Positions 1 through 8,848 are shown, numbered from the stretch's first letter. The stretch is 64,000 bases of DNA from Streptomyces novaecaesareae (GCF_000716875.1 NZ_JNWQ01000002.1:124001-188000), one strand, 5' to 3'. The notes: generated by a model from the sequence alone, not told the origin. Numbers and translations: made by a program.

Positions 1-1023
1 GACGACCAGCAGCCGCCGGGCGGACGGCAGTTGCTCCCGGAGGCGGGCACATACCCGCCGGTAGCGGAGCTGCCGGCCGGCCTCGTCGCCGGAGGCCTGC
101 GGGGTCGGCGCGTCCCACCGGACGTCGAGGCCCAGCAGCCGGCGGGCGAGCCCCCGCGGGCCACGGCCCCGCGGCCGGTGCGCGGGCCGGTCGCCGGGTA
201 CGTCGACGGTGCCCAGAGCCACCGCGCCCAGTGCCGCGGCGAGCTCCGGTTCGGTGCGCAGCCGGCGGCTCATCCGTGCGGCGGCGAGATGGCCGACGAC
301 CCCGAGCAGGAAGAACAGCAGCGCCCCGGCGGCGATCAGCTGCACGGCCGTCGGCGGCGCCTCGGCGGACGGCCGGGGGGCCGGCCCCATGACGACCATG
401 TTGGCCTTGGCGGCGGCCGGGTCGACCTGGTCCAGCTTCTTGACGGCGTCCTGCAGCGCGGTGCGCAGCTTCGCGAGCTCGGTGCGGGTCTGCACGCTCT
501 CCACCGTCTGCCCCGGATTGGTCGCATCGGCCAGTTCGGTGATGCGTCGGCCGGCCTGCGCCACCAGCTGCCGCAGCTCGTCGGGCTGCGCCACCGCGGG
601 GTCGGTGCCGTCGCCCGCCATCCGCGCGGCGAAGGTGACGAACTGCCGGGCCACCTGGTCGGAGAGCTGCTGGGCGCGCTCCGGGGTTTCGGCCGTGCCC
701 GAGATCTTGATGATGTTCCCGTCCGCGGCCGTGGCGCTCACCCGGTCCTGCAGCTTGCCGCCGCCGACCCCGGGCCAGTTGAGCGCGGCGGCCGCCCGGC
801 CGACCACCACCGAACTGTTCGCGATCTCCGCCTGGGTCAGCAGTTCGCGCTCCTGCCAGACCCCCGGCAGCAGCACCGACGCCGAGGCCGTGTACTGCGG
901 CGGGAACAGCAGGGAGGCGCCGTAGCCGACGAGCGCACCCACCGCGGCGAGGACGGCGAGGAGCCGCCAGCGCCGACGGAGGATCCGGCCGATCGTGACC
1001 AGGCGTATCGTGTCATCGCTCAA
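1..1023 (-). CDS. Wzz/polysaccharide co-polymerase-type chain-length determinant (3' end outside window)
   Basis: Membrane protein expected to set chain length or assist export of the exopolysaccharide made by this operon. In the 341 residues visible there is a basic N-terminus followed by a transmembrane segment (about residues 18-40, LLAVLAAVGALVGYG), an extracytoplasmic part typical of Wzz proteins (PPQYTASASVLLPG, then a coiled-coil-prone stretch around 160-225), a second transmembrane segment (about 226-246, LIAAGALLFFLLGVVGHL) and an Arg-rich cytoplasmic tail that starts to look like the BY-kinase/Wzc extension (ARLREQLPSARRLLVV). The gene continues past position 1, so a Walker-type kinase domain cannot be confirmed. 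The TTG start at 1023 is chosen because it overlaps the stop of the upstream glycosyltransferase as TTGA; no in-frame ATG lies nearby. Confidence 0.75.
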   Translation of the reverse strand, partial: MSDDTIRLVTIGRILRRRWRLLAVLAAVGALVGYGASLLFPPQYTASASVLLPGVWQERELLTQAEIANSSVVVGRAAAALNWPGVGGGKLQDRVSATAADGNIIKISGTAETPERAQQLSDQVARQFVTFAARMAGDGTDPAVAQPDELRQLVAQAGRRITELADATNPGQTVESVQTRTELAKLRTALQDAVKKLDQVDPAAAKANMVVMGPAPRPSAEAPPTAVQLIAAGALLFFLLGVVGHLAAARMSRRLRTEPELAAALGAVALGTVDVPGDRPAHRPRGRGPRGLARRLLGLDVRWDAPTPQASGDEAGRQLRYRRVCARLREQLPSARRLLVV

Positions 1024-2315
1024 CGGCGCGGCCTTCTCCCCGGCCGGTCCCGGCCGTCCGCCGACACCGGAGCGTGGCTGCCCCGCACGGGCGTGCGGCA
1101 GGCGGCGGCGTAGGCGGCGAGCAGCGACCGCTGGGAATTGCGCCAGGCGAGCGGCCCGTTGATCCGCTCCTGGCCGATCTTGCCCATCAGGGCCCGCCGC
1201 TCCGGATCGTCCAGCAGCTGCGCGATCAGCCCGGCGAACTCGGCCTCGTCGTCGGCGCGGGCGTAGACGGCGGCGTCACCGGCGGAGACCCGCGCCTCCC
1301 GGAGGTCGAAGGAGACGATCGGCCGGCCCATCACCATGTACTCCAGGACCTTGTTCATGGTCGACACGTCGTTGAGCGGATTGCGCGGGTCGGGGGAGAG
1401 GCACACGTCCGCGGTGGACAGGTAGCGCACCAGGTCGGCGTCCGGAACGCGCCCGGTGAACTCCACCTGCTCCGAGAGCCCGAGCCGCCGGGACAGCTCC
1501 ACCATCGCGTCGAAGGTGTCGCCGCCGCCGACGAACACCGCGTGCCAGTCGGTCCGCCCGAGCTCGTCGCGCAGCTTCGCGAGGGCCCGAAGGGCGTAGT
1601 CGACGCCGTCCTGCGGGCCCATGACGCCCAGGTAGCACAGCAGATGGGGCTTGCCGCGCTTCAGCTCCGGCTCCGGCGGTACCGGCCGGAACCGGTCGGT
1701 GTCCGGCGCGCTGCGTACCACGAAGACGTCCTCGGGCCGCCGACCGCCGCGGCGCAGCGCGACGTCCCGGTAGCTCTCGTTCGTGGCGAGCACGATGTCC
1801 GCGGCCCGGTAGGTCCGCCGTTCCAGCGCGCACACGGCGCGGTAGAGCAGGTCCTCGCCGCGGTCGAACCGGGAGAGGTACAGCTCGGGCACCAGGTCGT
1901 GCTGGTCGAAGACGAACCGCGCGCCGCGCCGCTTCAGCCACAGCGCCGGCAGGAACAGCAGGTCGGGCGGGTTGCAGGCGTGCACGACGTCGACCGGGCC
2001 GACCCTGCGGGCCAGTCGGATGGTGTGCCACAGCGCCGATCCGTACTCCCGCAGGTAGCCGGCCGGCCCTCCGGTGGCGGCGCGCAACGGGTAGCGGTGG
2101 ATCCGCACCCCGTCGATCACCGCTTCCGGCTCGGTGTCCCGCTTCTCTCCCTGCGGGCAGATGACGTGCACCTCCCAGCCCGCGTCGCGCAGCGTCGTGC
2201 ACTCCTGCCACACCCGCCGGTCGAACGGCACCGAGAGGTTCTCCACCAGGATCAGCGCGCGACGGGCCCGCCCGTCGCCGCCGACCGCGTCATCGAACGA
2301 TGTGTCACCAAGCAA
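1020..2315 (-). CDS. GT4-family glycosyltransferase (GT-B fold)
   Basis: Cytoplasmic glycosyltransferase of 431 residues that would add a sugar from a nucleotide-sugar donor to the lipid-linked polysaccharide intermediate. The N-terminal GT4 acceptor domain is recognisable by RALILVENLSVPFDRRVWQE and VHVICPQG (residues 19-55). The C-terminal donor domain carries LCYLGVMGPQDGVDYALRA, then VEFTGRVPDADLVRYLSTADVCLSPD-type sequence, followed by NKVLEYMVMGRPIVSFD, whose E-x7-P/E region is the usual donor-binding motif. The start is uncertain: the TTG at 2315 lies within the end of the dehydrogenase gene (11-nt overlap), and an in-frame GTG at about codon 24 would remove the extra N-terminus. Donor and acceptor cannot be read from the sequence; the adjacent dehydrogenase suggests that a uronic acid is available. 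Confidence 0.85.
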   Translation of the reverse strand: MLGDTSFDDAVGGDGRARRALILVENLSVPFDRRVWQECTTLRDAGWEVHVICPQGEKRDTEPEAVIDGVRIHRYPLRAATGGPAGYLREYGSALWHTIRLARRVGPVDVVHACNPPDLLFLPALWLKRRGARFVFDQHDLVPELYLSRFDRGEDLLYRAVCALERRTYRAADIVLATNESYRDVALRRGGRRPEDVFVVRSAPDTDRFRPVPPEPELKRGKPHLLCYLGVMGPQDGVDYALRALAKLRDELGRTDWHAVFVGGGDTFDAMVELSRRLGLSEQVEFTGRVPDADLVRYLSTADVCLSPDPRNPLNDVSTMNKVLEYMVMGRPIVSFDLREARVSAGDAAVYARADDEAEFAGLIAQLLDDPERRALMGKIGQERINGPLAWRNSQRSLLAAYAAACRTPVRGSHAPVSADGRDRPGRRPRR

Positions 2316-3621
2316 GGCCCACGTACCCCGGTTCGGCCCGGCGCGCCTCGGCGTCGGGAAGGCGGATGAGGTCGACGATCATCCGGCCGCCGCCCTGGGG
2401 CAGCGCCGACAGCACGGCCGGGTCCCTGGTGCCGACCACGCACACCTCGGCATGGTCGAGCACCTCGTCGACGGACTCCGCGAGCAGCTGCGCGAGGTGC
2501 GGCAGCCGGGTCTCGATGTACTCGCGGTTCGCGCCGAGCAGCCGGGAGAGGTTCACGTTGGGGTCGTAGATCCGCAGGTCGTAGCCCTTGCCGAAGAGCC
2601 GCTCCGCGAGCTCGACGAGCGGGCTCTCGCGCAGGTCGTCGGTGCCGGGCTTGAAGGACAGGCCGAACAGGCCCACCCGGCGCCTGCCGGTGCGCTCGAC
2701 CAACTCCACCGCGCGCTGCAGGTGTTCGGCGTTGGAGGGCAGCACGTGGGCGAGGATGGGCACCGAGACGTCGGCCCGCTGCGCCGCGTGGACCAGGCTG
2801 CGCAGGTCCTTGGGCAGGCAGGAGCCGCCGAAGGCGAAGCCGGGCCGCAGGTAGGCGGGGCTGATGTTCAGCTTGCGGTCGGCCAGGAACACGTCCATCA
2901 CCTGGTGCGAGTCCACCCCGAGCGCCCGGCACACCGCGCCCAGCTCGTTCGCGAAGCCGATCTTGAGCCCGTGGAAGGCGTTGTCCGCGTACTTGATCGC
3001 CTCGGCCGTCGGGACGGGCACCCGGAACACCTCGCCGGGCAGTCCGTCGTACAGCGCCGCGACCACGTCGCCGCTCGCCGGGTCGAGCTCGCCGATGACG
3101 GTCTTCGGCGGGTCGAAGAAGTCCCGCACACTGGTGCCCTCGCGCAGGAACTCCGGGTTGACGGCGACCCCGAAGTCCACCCCGGCCGTGCCGCCGGCGT
3201 ACTTCTCCAGGATCGGTACCAGCAGGTCCAGGCAGGTGCCCGGCAGCATGGTGCTGCGGAACACGACGGTCTGCCGCCCGCCCCGCTCGGCCACCGCGGC
3301 ACCGATCTCCTCGGTGACCCGCTCCAGGTACGTGGTGCACAGGCTGCCGTTGGGCTCCGACGGCGTGCCGACGCAGACCAGCGACACGTCGCTGCCCATG
3401 ATCGCCTCGCGGACGTCGCCGGTGGCGCGCAACGCCCCGGTCCGTACGACCTCGGCGATGAGCTCGCCGATCCGTTCCTCGACCACCGGGGCCTTGCCGT
3501 CGTTGACCAGGTCGACCTTCACCTGGTTCACGTCCACCCCGATGACCTCGTGACCCAGGCTGGCCAGGCACGCGGCCGACACGCAGCCCACGTAACCGAG
3601 CCCCAGGACACTGACCCTCAT
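2305..3621 (-). CDS. ugd: UDP-glucose/nucleotide-sugar 6-dehydrogenase
   Basis: NAD-dependent oxidation of UDP-glucose (or a related nucleotide sugar) to the uronic acid, giving a precursor for the operon's polysaccharide. The 438-residue protein has the normal family length: N-terminal Rossmann domain with GLGYVG at residues 7-12, the central dimerisation helix region, and the catalytic cysteine in FGGSCLPKD near residue 266, followed by the C-terminal UDP-binding domain (GLSFKPGTDDLRESP). The ATG at 3621 is chosen over upstream in-frame codons because it sits behind GGGAGGAA with about 7 nt spacing and begins directly with the conserved MRVSVLGLGYVG. It is 73 bp downstream of the sugar transferase and overlaps the next glycosyltransferase, so cotranscription is likely. 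UDP-glucose is the default substrate; GDP-mannose or UDP-ManNAc dehydrogenases share the fold. Confidence 0.93.
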   Translation of the reverse strand: MRVSVLGLGYVGCVSAACLASLGHEVIGVDVNQVKVDLVNDGKAPVVEERIGELIAEVVRTGALRATGDVREAIMGSDVSLVCVGTPSEPNGSLCTTYLERVTEEIGAAVAERGGRQTVVFRSTMLPGTCLDLLVPILEKYAGGTAGVDFGVAVNPEFLREGTSVRDFFDPPKTVIGELDPASGDVVAALYDGLPGEVFRVPVPTAEAIKYADNAFHGLKIGFANELGAVCRALGVDSHQVMDVFLADRKLNISPAYLRPGFAFGGSCLPKDLRSLVHAAQRADVSVPILAHVLPSNAEHLQRAVELVERTGRRRVGLFGLSFKPGTDDLRESPLVELAERLFGKGYDLRIYDPNVNLSRLLGANREYIETRLPHLAQLLAESVDEVLDHAEVCVVGTRDPAVLSALPQGGGRMIVDLIRLPDAEARRAEPGYVGLAW

Positions 3622-3694
3622 GACGCGTTCCTCCCCTCGGGCAGGCCGTTGCGGCCTGCCATCCGCGCGCCGACCGGACGGCGCCCCCGGCGCA

Positions 3695-5224
3695 TCAGTA
3701 CGCCCCCTGGCCCTGGAGCACCGCACGCAGCGTCTTCCACAAGATCACCGCGTCGAGTGCGAGCGACCAGTCCTCCACGTACCGCAGGTCCAGCCGGACC
3801 GCCTCCTCCCAGGGCAGGTCGCTGCGCCCGCTGATCTGCCACAGGCCGGTCAGCCCGGGCTTGACGAGCAGCCGCCGCCGGATGTCCGGGCCGTACGCGG
3901 CCGACTCCTCCGGCAGCGGAGGCCGCGGGCCGACGAGCGACATCGAGCCGGTGAGCACGTTGAGGAGCTGCGGGAGCTCGTCGAGCGAGTACCGGCGCAG
4001 CACCCCTCCCACCCGGGTCACCCGCGGATCCCGGCGGAGCTTGAACAGCAGGCCGGCGCCCTCGTTGCGGTCGGCCAGCTGGGCACGGGCCCGGTCGGCC
4101 CCGGCCACCATGGTGCGGAACTTGAACAGGGTGAACTCGCGGCCGTCCTTGCCGACCCGGTGCTGGCGGTAGAGCGCCCCGCCCCGGCTGTCCACCATCA
4201 CGACCAGCCCGACCAGCACCATCAGCGGTGTGAACAGGACCAGCAGGAGCGCGGCGCCCAGCCGGTCGACGACCCCTTTGACCGCCCGGCGGCCCCCGGT
4301 GAACGTCGGCATGCTGACCCGCAGCATCGGGATCCCGAGCACCGCGTCGACGTGCAGCCGCGGGCCGGCCACCTCCATCAGCACGGGGGCCACGACCATC
4401 TCGGCATCGCTGCCTTCGAGGTTCCAGGCCAGCCGCTGCAGCCGGTCCGGCGACCAGTGCGGGTCCGGGGTGACCGCGACGACCCGGTAGCCGTCGCGGC
4501 GGACGTGGTTGGCGACGTCCGTCAGCCGGCCGACGACCGGCACTCCGTCCAGCCGGTCACCGCCCAGCCCGAGACCGTCCGGCGTGCACACCGCCTCCAC
4601 CCGCCAGCCCAGGTGCGGGAACTTGCGGGTCCGGGCGATCAGGTCGCGCACGGTGGCCAGGCCCCCGGCGGCGAGCACCGGGCGCAGACACCGACCACGG
4701 TTGCGCTGCTTGTGCAGCCACAGGCGCAGCAGATACCGCTCGGTCATGGTGACGACCGTGATCGCCGGGATCGCGACGAAGATCCAGAGTTTGATGTTGC
4801 GCGAGGTCAGGGCGATCCCGCCGAGCGACAGGACGACGGCCGCCGTGAACAGCGCGCGTCCGAGCCTGCGGAACTCCTCGGCGCCCTGGCCGAGCACGGC
4901 CGGAGCCCAGGACCTTGTCACCGCCAGCGCCCCCAGCACCAGCAGTTCGGTGCCGAAAGCGAGAATTCCCCATTTCTCGTGCCAGTTGGCCGCGTCCCGA
5001 ACCCCGAAGAAGCCACCTATCGCCGCCACCACGAAGGCGGTGGCCACGGTATCGCTGATGATCACAGCACGGCGGTACTGCTGCTCCCAATCGACCCCGG
5101 GTCGGCTGATTCTCCCGTTCCCCGGACGCCCGCGCGCCGCCAGAAACGGGCTGACTAACTCCCCCTCCTCCTGCTCCACAGCCCCCCCCAGGTCGCCAGT
5201 GGGTTCGACGTGCTCACTCCACAC
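3695..5224 (-). CDS. Exopolysaccharide polyprenyl-phosphate sugar-1-phosphate transferase (WbaP/CpsE type)
   Basis: Integral-membrane initiating transferase that moves a sugar-1-phosphate from a UDP-sugar to undecaprenyl phosphate, the first step of the repeat unit. With the GTG start at 5224 the protein has 509 residues: several transmembrane helices in the first ~180 residues (AVIISDTVATAFVVAAIGGF, ILAFGTELLVLGALAV), a CoA-binding-like Rossmann middle domain, and from about residue 313 the bacterial sugar-transferase domain with its own membrane helix (LLLVLFTPLMVLVGLVV), FKFRTM, DELPQLLNVLTGSMSLVGPRPP and PGLTGLWQISGRS. The GTG is preceded by GGGGGGAGGAATC. The frame stays open upstream, but that stretch only encodes a low-complexity GPPGGRNS-like repeat from the hairpin repeats in the leader. 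It is the first gene of the minus-strand polysaccharide operon. Confidence 0.93.
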   Translation of the reverse strand: MWSEHVEPTGDLGGAVEQEEGELVSPFLAARGRPGNGRISRPGVDWEQQYRRAVIISDTVATAFVVAAIGGFFGVRDAANWHEKWGILAFGTELLVLGALAVTRSWAPAVLGQGAEEFRRLGRALFTAAVVLSLGGIALTSRNIKLWIFVAIPAITVVTMTERYLLRLWLHKQRNRGRCLRPVLAAGGLATVRDLIARTRKFPHLGWRVEAVCTPDGLGLGGDRLDGVPVVGRLTDVANHVRRDGYRVVAVTPDPHWSPDRLQRLAWNLEGSDAEMVVAPVLMEVAGPRLHVDAVLGIPMLRVSMPTFTGGRRAVKGVVDRLGAALLLVLFTPLMVLVGLVVMVDSRGGALYRQHRVGKDGREFTLFKFRTMVAGADRARAQLADRNEGAGLLFKLRRDPRVTRVGGVLRRYSLDELPQLLNVLTGSMSLVGPRPPLPEESAAYGPDIRRRLLVKPGLTGLWQISGRSDLPWEEAVRLDLRYVEDWSLALDAVILWKTLRAVLQGQGAY

Positions 5225-5225
5225 G

Positions 5226-5335
5226 ATTCCTCCCCCCGGGAGGCCGGCGCCTCCCGCACTGTTCGTCCCCTCGGGAGGCCCCGCCCCCCGCGCCGCGCTG
5301 TTCCTCCCTCCGGGAGGCCCCCGCCTCCCGCGCAT
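5226..5335 (-). repeat. Three imperfect hairpin + Shine-Dalgarno repeats in the leader of the sugar transferase
   Basis: Three copies of a 35-39 bp unit lie immediately upstream of the GTG at 5224; the conserved core CGGGAGGCC (plus strand) begins at 5237, 5272 and 5311. On the minus strand each copy is an inverted repeat (CGGGAGGC...GCCTCCCG) followed by GGGAGGAA, so each unit is a small stem-loop plus a strong ribosome-binding-like sequence. The copy nearest the gene supplies the actual ribosome binding site of the GTG start. The function is not known to me; an RNA-structural translation control or a replication-slippage product are both possible. Confidence 0.7.
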
Positions 5336-5812
5336 GGCACATCGGTTCTTGCAGCGCTGATCGAACATCCCGCCCGGCGGCAGGCGACTCACCCGTCCCG
5401 CCGGATTTCGCGGCAGACGGGAACCCGTCGACGGTTGCTCCCCCACACCCGGAGCCCACTCGCGGGCCCCAAGAAATTGATCACCCCCACGCCTGACGCC
5501 GGGGACGCGACAAAATGGCTGCCCACAACGCCGGACATGTAGATCACTGATCGTCGCCACGTGTCCAAACGGGCGAAGCAAAAATCAATGTAGAGCATCG
5601 AGGCCGTCAGAAGAGGGGGATGTGTGAAACACGTGCACGATATCTGAACCTTGATCAACCGAACGGTCACGTCCCGCCGCTGACCTGAACACGCAGACCC
5701 ACCCGGTGACCTGTGCCGACGTCAGCCGACCGTCGAACCCCTCGGTCGTTCCTCGCCCGCTTCGTCGAGCCGTGTACTCCCCGTGCGACCTTCGGCTACA
5801 GGGGGTGCGTCG
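5336..5812. other. Intergenic region between the divergent polysaccharide operon and the exported-protein genes
   Basis: About 480 nt between divergently transcribed genes with no supported reading frame. It is more AT-rich than its surroundings around 5500-5660 (for example, an A-rich run near 5580 and GTGAAACACGTGCAC at 5623-5637), as expected for promoters of both the minus-strand polysaccharide operon and the plus-strand genes. No -35/-10 pair was convincing enough to assign. Confidence 0.5.
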
Positions 5813-5917
5813 GTGTACGACAAGGTCAACACCGCTGCCAACAGCCTCGATCGGAGTCAGCAGTACTACCACGGCAACGAGGTCGGCACCGCCGCCGATC
5901 TGCGCGCGGTCCGGTAG
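5813..5917 (+). CDS. Small hypothetical protein (34 aa), possibly a truncated WXG100-operon partner
   Basis: A GTG start at 5813 sits 7 nt behind an AGGGGG ribosome binding site and opens a 34-residue frame (VYDKVNTAANSLDRSQQYY..., ending ADLRAVR) that closes 21 nt before the next gene. Codons are clean and high-GC at third positions, and the good Shine-Dalgarno supports translation. The helical, Asn/Gln-rich start resembles the N-terminus of the small helical proteins that precede exported WXG100-like proteins, so it could be the stub of a longer protein cut short by the TAG at 5915. That is inference; no function can be assigned. Confidence 0.4.
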   Translation: MYDKVNTAANSLDRSQQYYHGNEVGTAADLRAVR

Positions 5918-5938
5918 GACGGGGGGAATTTCAGACAG

Positions 5939-7429
5939 ATGGTGTCCTTCAAGGAACTGCACGAGGCCGACTTCTCCGGGGTATCAGAAGCCGCCGAGGC
6001 GTGGGCCGGTGTGGCCAGGACCCTCACGGCCCTGGACGGTCGGGTCACCAAGGACCTCACCGGCACCGCGCAGCGGGCCGGTTGGCAGGGTGCGGCCGCC
6101 GACGAGGCGACCAAGACGCTTCAGGCCATCGACGGCGACTTCAAGCAGGCCTCGGCCGTCGCCACCGCCCTCGCCGCGATCATGAAGACCGCCGCCGCGG
6201 ACTTCGCGGCCGCCCGCCGCGACCTCGACTCGGCGCTCCACGACGCGCAGGCCGACGACCTGACCGTCTCCGCGGACGGCACGGTGAGCTGGAGCCTGCC
6301 CAAGGGATCGAAGAACGAACACGGCAGCAAGACCAAGGGCGAGGACCTCTGGGGCCCGGACTGGTCCCTCAAGGCCGGCGCGGGGGACCCGTTGGGTTCC
6401 CTGATGAAGCAGATGAAGAGCGACCCGGCGGCAGCACAGGAATTCCTCGACCCGAGTCGGAACAAGAACCTCACCTACCTGCTCAAGGACCGCTCGTGGC
6501 CCAACCAGGACCTTGAGGGCAAGCTGTCCGCGGACTAGCTGCGCAACAGCTCCCACGGAATGTTCAGCCAGGTACTGGAGGCCGCCGCTACCGGCCGCGA
6601 CCCCGACGGCTCGCAGCCGCCCGTCCGACCGCACGACGCGACGATGACGCGGATCATGGACACGGCGCTCTCGACCCTCGGAGACGACAAGGCTGGCAAC
6701 CAGAACAACCTGTCTCCTGCTCTTCGCCGTCCGATGGCGGGCCTGATCAGTGAGTACGTGGCGGACACCCACGACATCCTCAGCAAGGACCTCCCGGGCC
6801 CCTCCGAGCCAGGCGGACTGAACACCACCCGCGAGCAGCTCCTCCGGGTGATCCGTGGAACCGCCGAAGACCCGGAGTCGTATTCCCTGATCCACCTGTC
6901 CGAGACCCGGGAAGTGGCTCGCCGCATGGCGGAGTACGGCCCCGAGGCGTTCAAGGACGTCAACGGGCGCCCGGATCCGAAGTTCGAGAGCTTCGTCAAC
7001 GAGGCCAGCAAGGCCTTCGGCGCGCTCGACGCCGTCCAGGCGGACACCATCACGGACCACAAGTCCGACGAGCAGTTCAAGGTCAACTGGAAAGCCAAGA
7101 TGGACTACCACTACGTCGGCACGATCGCGAACATGCTGCCGGGTACGAGCTGGTTGCCCGTGGGGGACATCGCCCAGCGCTACGTCGACGTCGCCACCTC
7201 CGACTGGGCGAACCAGGTCAATTCCGCGATCGACACCAAGGCCCAGGGCGATCTCAGCAGCCTCTACACCACGGGGCAGTCGCAGATGCAGGTCATGCTC
7301 AAGGAGAAGGCCGATCAGTTCGGTGTGCCCCAGCGCGACATCCTGCTCGGCCAACTGACCGACTCGGCCAACGTCCACTACTACACATCGATCACCCAGG
7401 CCCACAACGCCGCCTTCGGAAAGGCGTGA
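5939..7429 (+). pseudogene. WXG100-like exported/hypothetical protein interrupted by an in-frame TAG at 6536-6538
   Basis: Codons 1-199 (5939-6535) encode MVSFKELHEADFSG... with a helical N-terminal domain that carries a Trp-x-Gly turn (RAGWQGAAADEA, about residues 42-53), the hallmark of WXG100/LXG-type secreted proteins. Codon 200 is TAG, and the same frame continues without shift (LRNSSHG, then MFSQVLEAAATGR at 6560) for another 297 codons to a TGA at 7427-7429. The downstream half has an internal ATG at 6560 but no convincing ribosome binding site, so it reads as the second half of one ~496-residue protein. A single change (for example GAG to TAG) would explain it. The following membrane protein gene starts 4 nt after the TGA. 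The WXG-type assignment is from the motif only; the substrate or toxin role is unknown. Alternatives are two separate proteins, or a sequencing error at 6536. Confidence 0.7.
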
Positions 7430-7433
7430 TCCC

Positions 7434-8495
7434 GTGACGGAACGAACGGGCGAAAGCTCCGGTGGGCTGGTCGGCATGGCCGACACGGCGCTGGACCGGC
7501 GTGGGTTCACCAGCTGGCCGCTGCGGGTGCGGGCGGCGGTCGCCGCGGTGGCGGTGGTGGGTGTCGCGGCCGGGGCGGGAGCGTTCCTCGCGGGCAACCT
7601 GAGCAACGCCTTCGGGCCGGACACCGTCTGCGGCGGCATGGTGAACGCCGCCGCACTGAACGACGCCCTCGGGTCGGGCGCGGTGAGCGCCAAGACGTCC
7701 GGTGACGGCCTGCGCAGCGGCAACGACCACTGCACGGCCACAGTGAGCCACGGCGTCTTCGGCGGCGACCGGTCCGTCATCGTGCAGGTGAAGAGGGCGG
7801 ACGACCTCGGCCCCTACCTGGCCGACTCGGGGGCCTCGTTGTTCGCCGCCTCGGCGAACGGTGGTGCGAGCGGAGCGGCTCGCAGCGACCGGGCCTGGGC
7901 ACTGCTTCCCGGAGAGTGCGGCGGAGGTCTGCGGGTGGAGGTCAGCTCGGTGAGTGGTGCGCAGCCCGGGGCGGGGAAGCTCGCCGGACTCGCCGTGTCG
8001 GCGGCGAACGGCTTCGCGGCGGACCGGGGGTGCGGCAAGACCCGGCTTCCCGCGCCGCAGAAGCTGTCGGAGGCCGGGCAGGAGCACGAGCTGAACAGCG
8101 GCTCGGTCTGTGGCCTGCCCGGGTCCACCGCGACCGGCGGCGCCGGGGACAAGCGCTACCGGGAGAGCGTGAGCACCGCGTTCGACCCGGTGTGGGTCTG
8201 CCGGATCACCCCGGACACGGAGCCCGGCCCCCGCTACACCTTCCTGATCGGGACGGAGCCCCGGCTCCGGACCCCGGTGAACGAGAAGGACGCCCCACCG
8301 GCCTTCGGCCGCTCCCGGTGGGCGGGCTCGCCCATCCGGGACAGGGAGGTGGTGGCGACCTGCCAGGGCAGGCCCACCTACTTCCGGATGGAGTCCGGCA
8401 TCTCCCTCCAGGGACGCTTCCCCGACTCGGAAGGGACGTGGAAGCAGTTCCTCGCCGCCGGCGGCAAGGCGATCGGCTGCGAACCGATCCTCTGA
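7434..8495 (+). CDS. Membrane-anchored hypothetical protein with Cys-rich extracellular domain
   Basis: A 353-residue protein that starts at a GTG 4 nt after the preceding stop, hence probably translationally coupled. It has a short cytoplasmic N-terminus, one transmembrane helix (about residues 33-53, VRAAVAAVAVVGVAAGAGAFLA) and a long extracellular part with paired cysteines (near residues 65, 100, 162, 200, 222, 262 and 310) that suggest several disulfides. A weak internal repeat is visible (DTVCGGMV..., then GSVCGLPGS..., both followed by sequence of similar pattern). I do not recognise a named family. Its position behind the WXG100-like gene suggests a cell-surface partner or receptor for that exported protein, but this is inference from context only. 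Confidence 0.8.
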   Translation: MTERTGESSGGLVGMADTALDRRGFTSWPLRVRAAVAAVAVVGVAAGAGAFLAGNLSNAFGPDTVCGGMVNAAALNDALGSGAVSAKTSGDGLRSGNDHCTATVSHGVFGGDRSVIVQVKRADDLGPYLADSGASLFAASANGGASGAARSDRAWALLPGECGGGLRVEVSSVSGAQPGAGKLAGLAVSAANGFAADRGCGKTRLPAPQKLSEAGQEHELNSGSVCGLPGSTATGGAGDKRYRESVSTAFDPVWVCRITPDTEPGPRYTFLIGTEPRLRTPVNEKDAPPAFGRSRWAGSPIRDREVVATCQGRPTYFRMESGISLQGRFPDSEGTWKQFLAAGGKAIGCEPIL

Positions 8496-8566
8496 CCGCT
8501 TCCGTCGAGTGGCCGGCCGGCTCTGCGCCAGACCCCGAGGAGCCGAGGTCGGCAGGCACACCGGCC

Positions 8567-8592
8567 CGGAGCGGCTCACCCGAGCCGCTCCG
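8567..8592 (+). terminator. Hairpin terminator downstream of the 7434-8495 gene
   Basis: Perfect 10-bp stem (CGGAGCGGCT at 8567-8576 with AGCCGCTCCG at 8583-8592) and a 6-nt loop, about 70 nt after the stop codon at 8495. It lacks a T-tract, as is usual for actinomycete terminators. Confidence 0.55.
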
Positions 8593-8790
8593 ATCCGTCA
8601 CCTCGGCGTAGCCCTCCAGCGTGGTGACGCCGCGATAGAACGCCTGGGCTGGGTCAAGCCGGTCGTGAGCGATACCCACCCGGACCGGTCGACGCGATCG
8701 GCGCCACCCTGCCCGGTGAGTCCTGGCAGCGCGGTCGGACGCAGTGTGCGCGGAACCTGCTTTCACAGGTTCCGAAGTCCGGTCACGCGA

Positions 8791-8818
8791 CCGCCCCCGG
8801 CGAGGGGGCCGGGGGCGG
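8791..8818 (-). terminator. Hairpin terminator downstream of the collagen-like gene
   Basis: Perfect 11-bp GC stem (8791-8801 CCGCCCCCGGC pairing with 8808-8818) and a 6-nt loop, 30 nt past the 3' end of the minus-strand collagen-like gene. Between 8496 and 8848 no gene is supported. Confidence 0.6.
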
Positions 8819-8848
8819 GCGCGTCGGAGGGGATCGGGGATCGAGGGG

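Noticed and set aside
5225..5581. N-terminal extension of the sugar transferase up to an ATG at 5335 or further
   Set aside because: The extra residues come from the hairpin repeats (GPPGGRNS-like low complexity), while the GTG at 5224 has an excellent ribosome binding site and gives the normal family length.
8600..8690. Minus-strand stretch with protein-like sequence (VGIAHDRLDPAQAFYRGVTTLEGY)
   Set aside because: Too short, no start site or domain; might be a remnant, but not enough to annotate.
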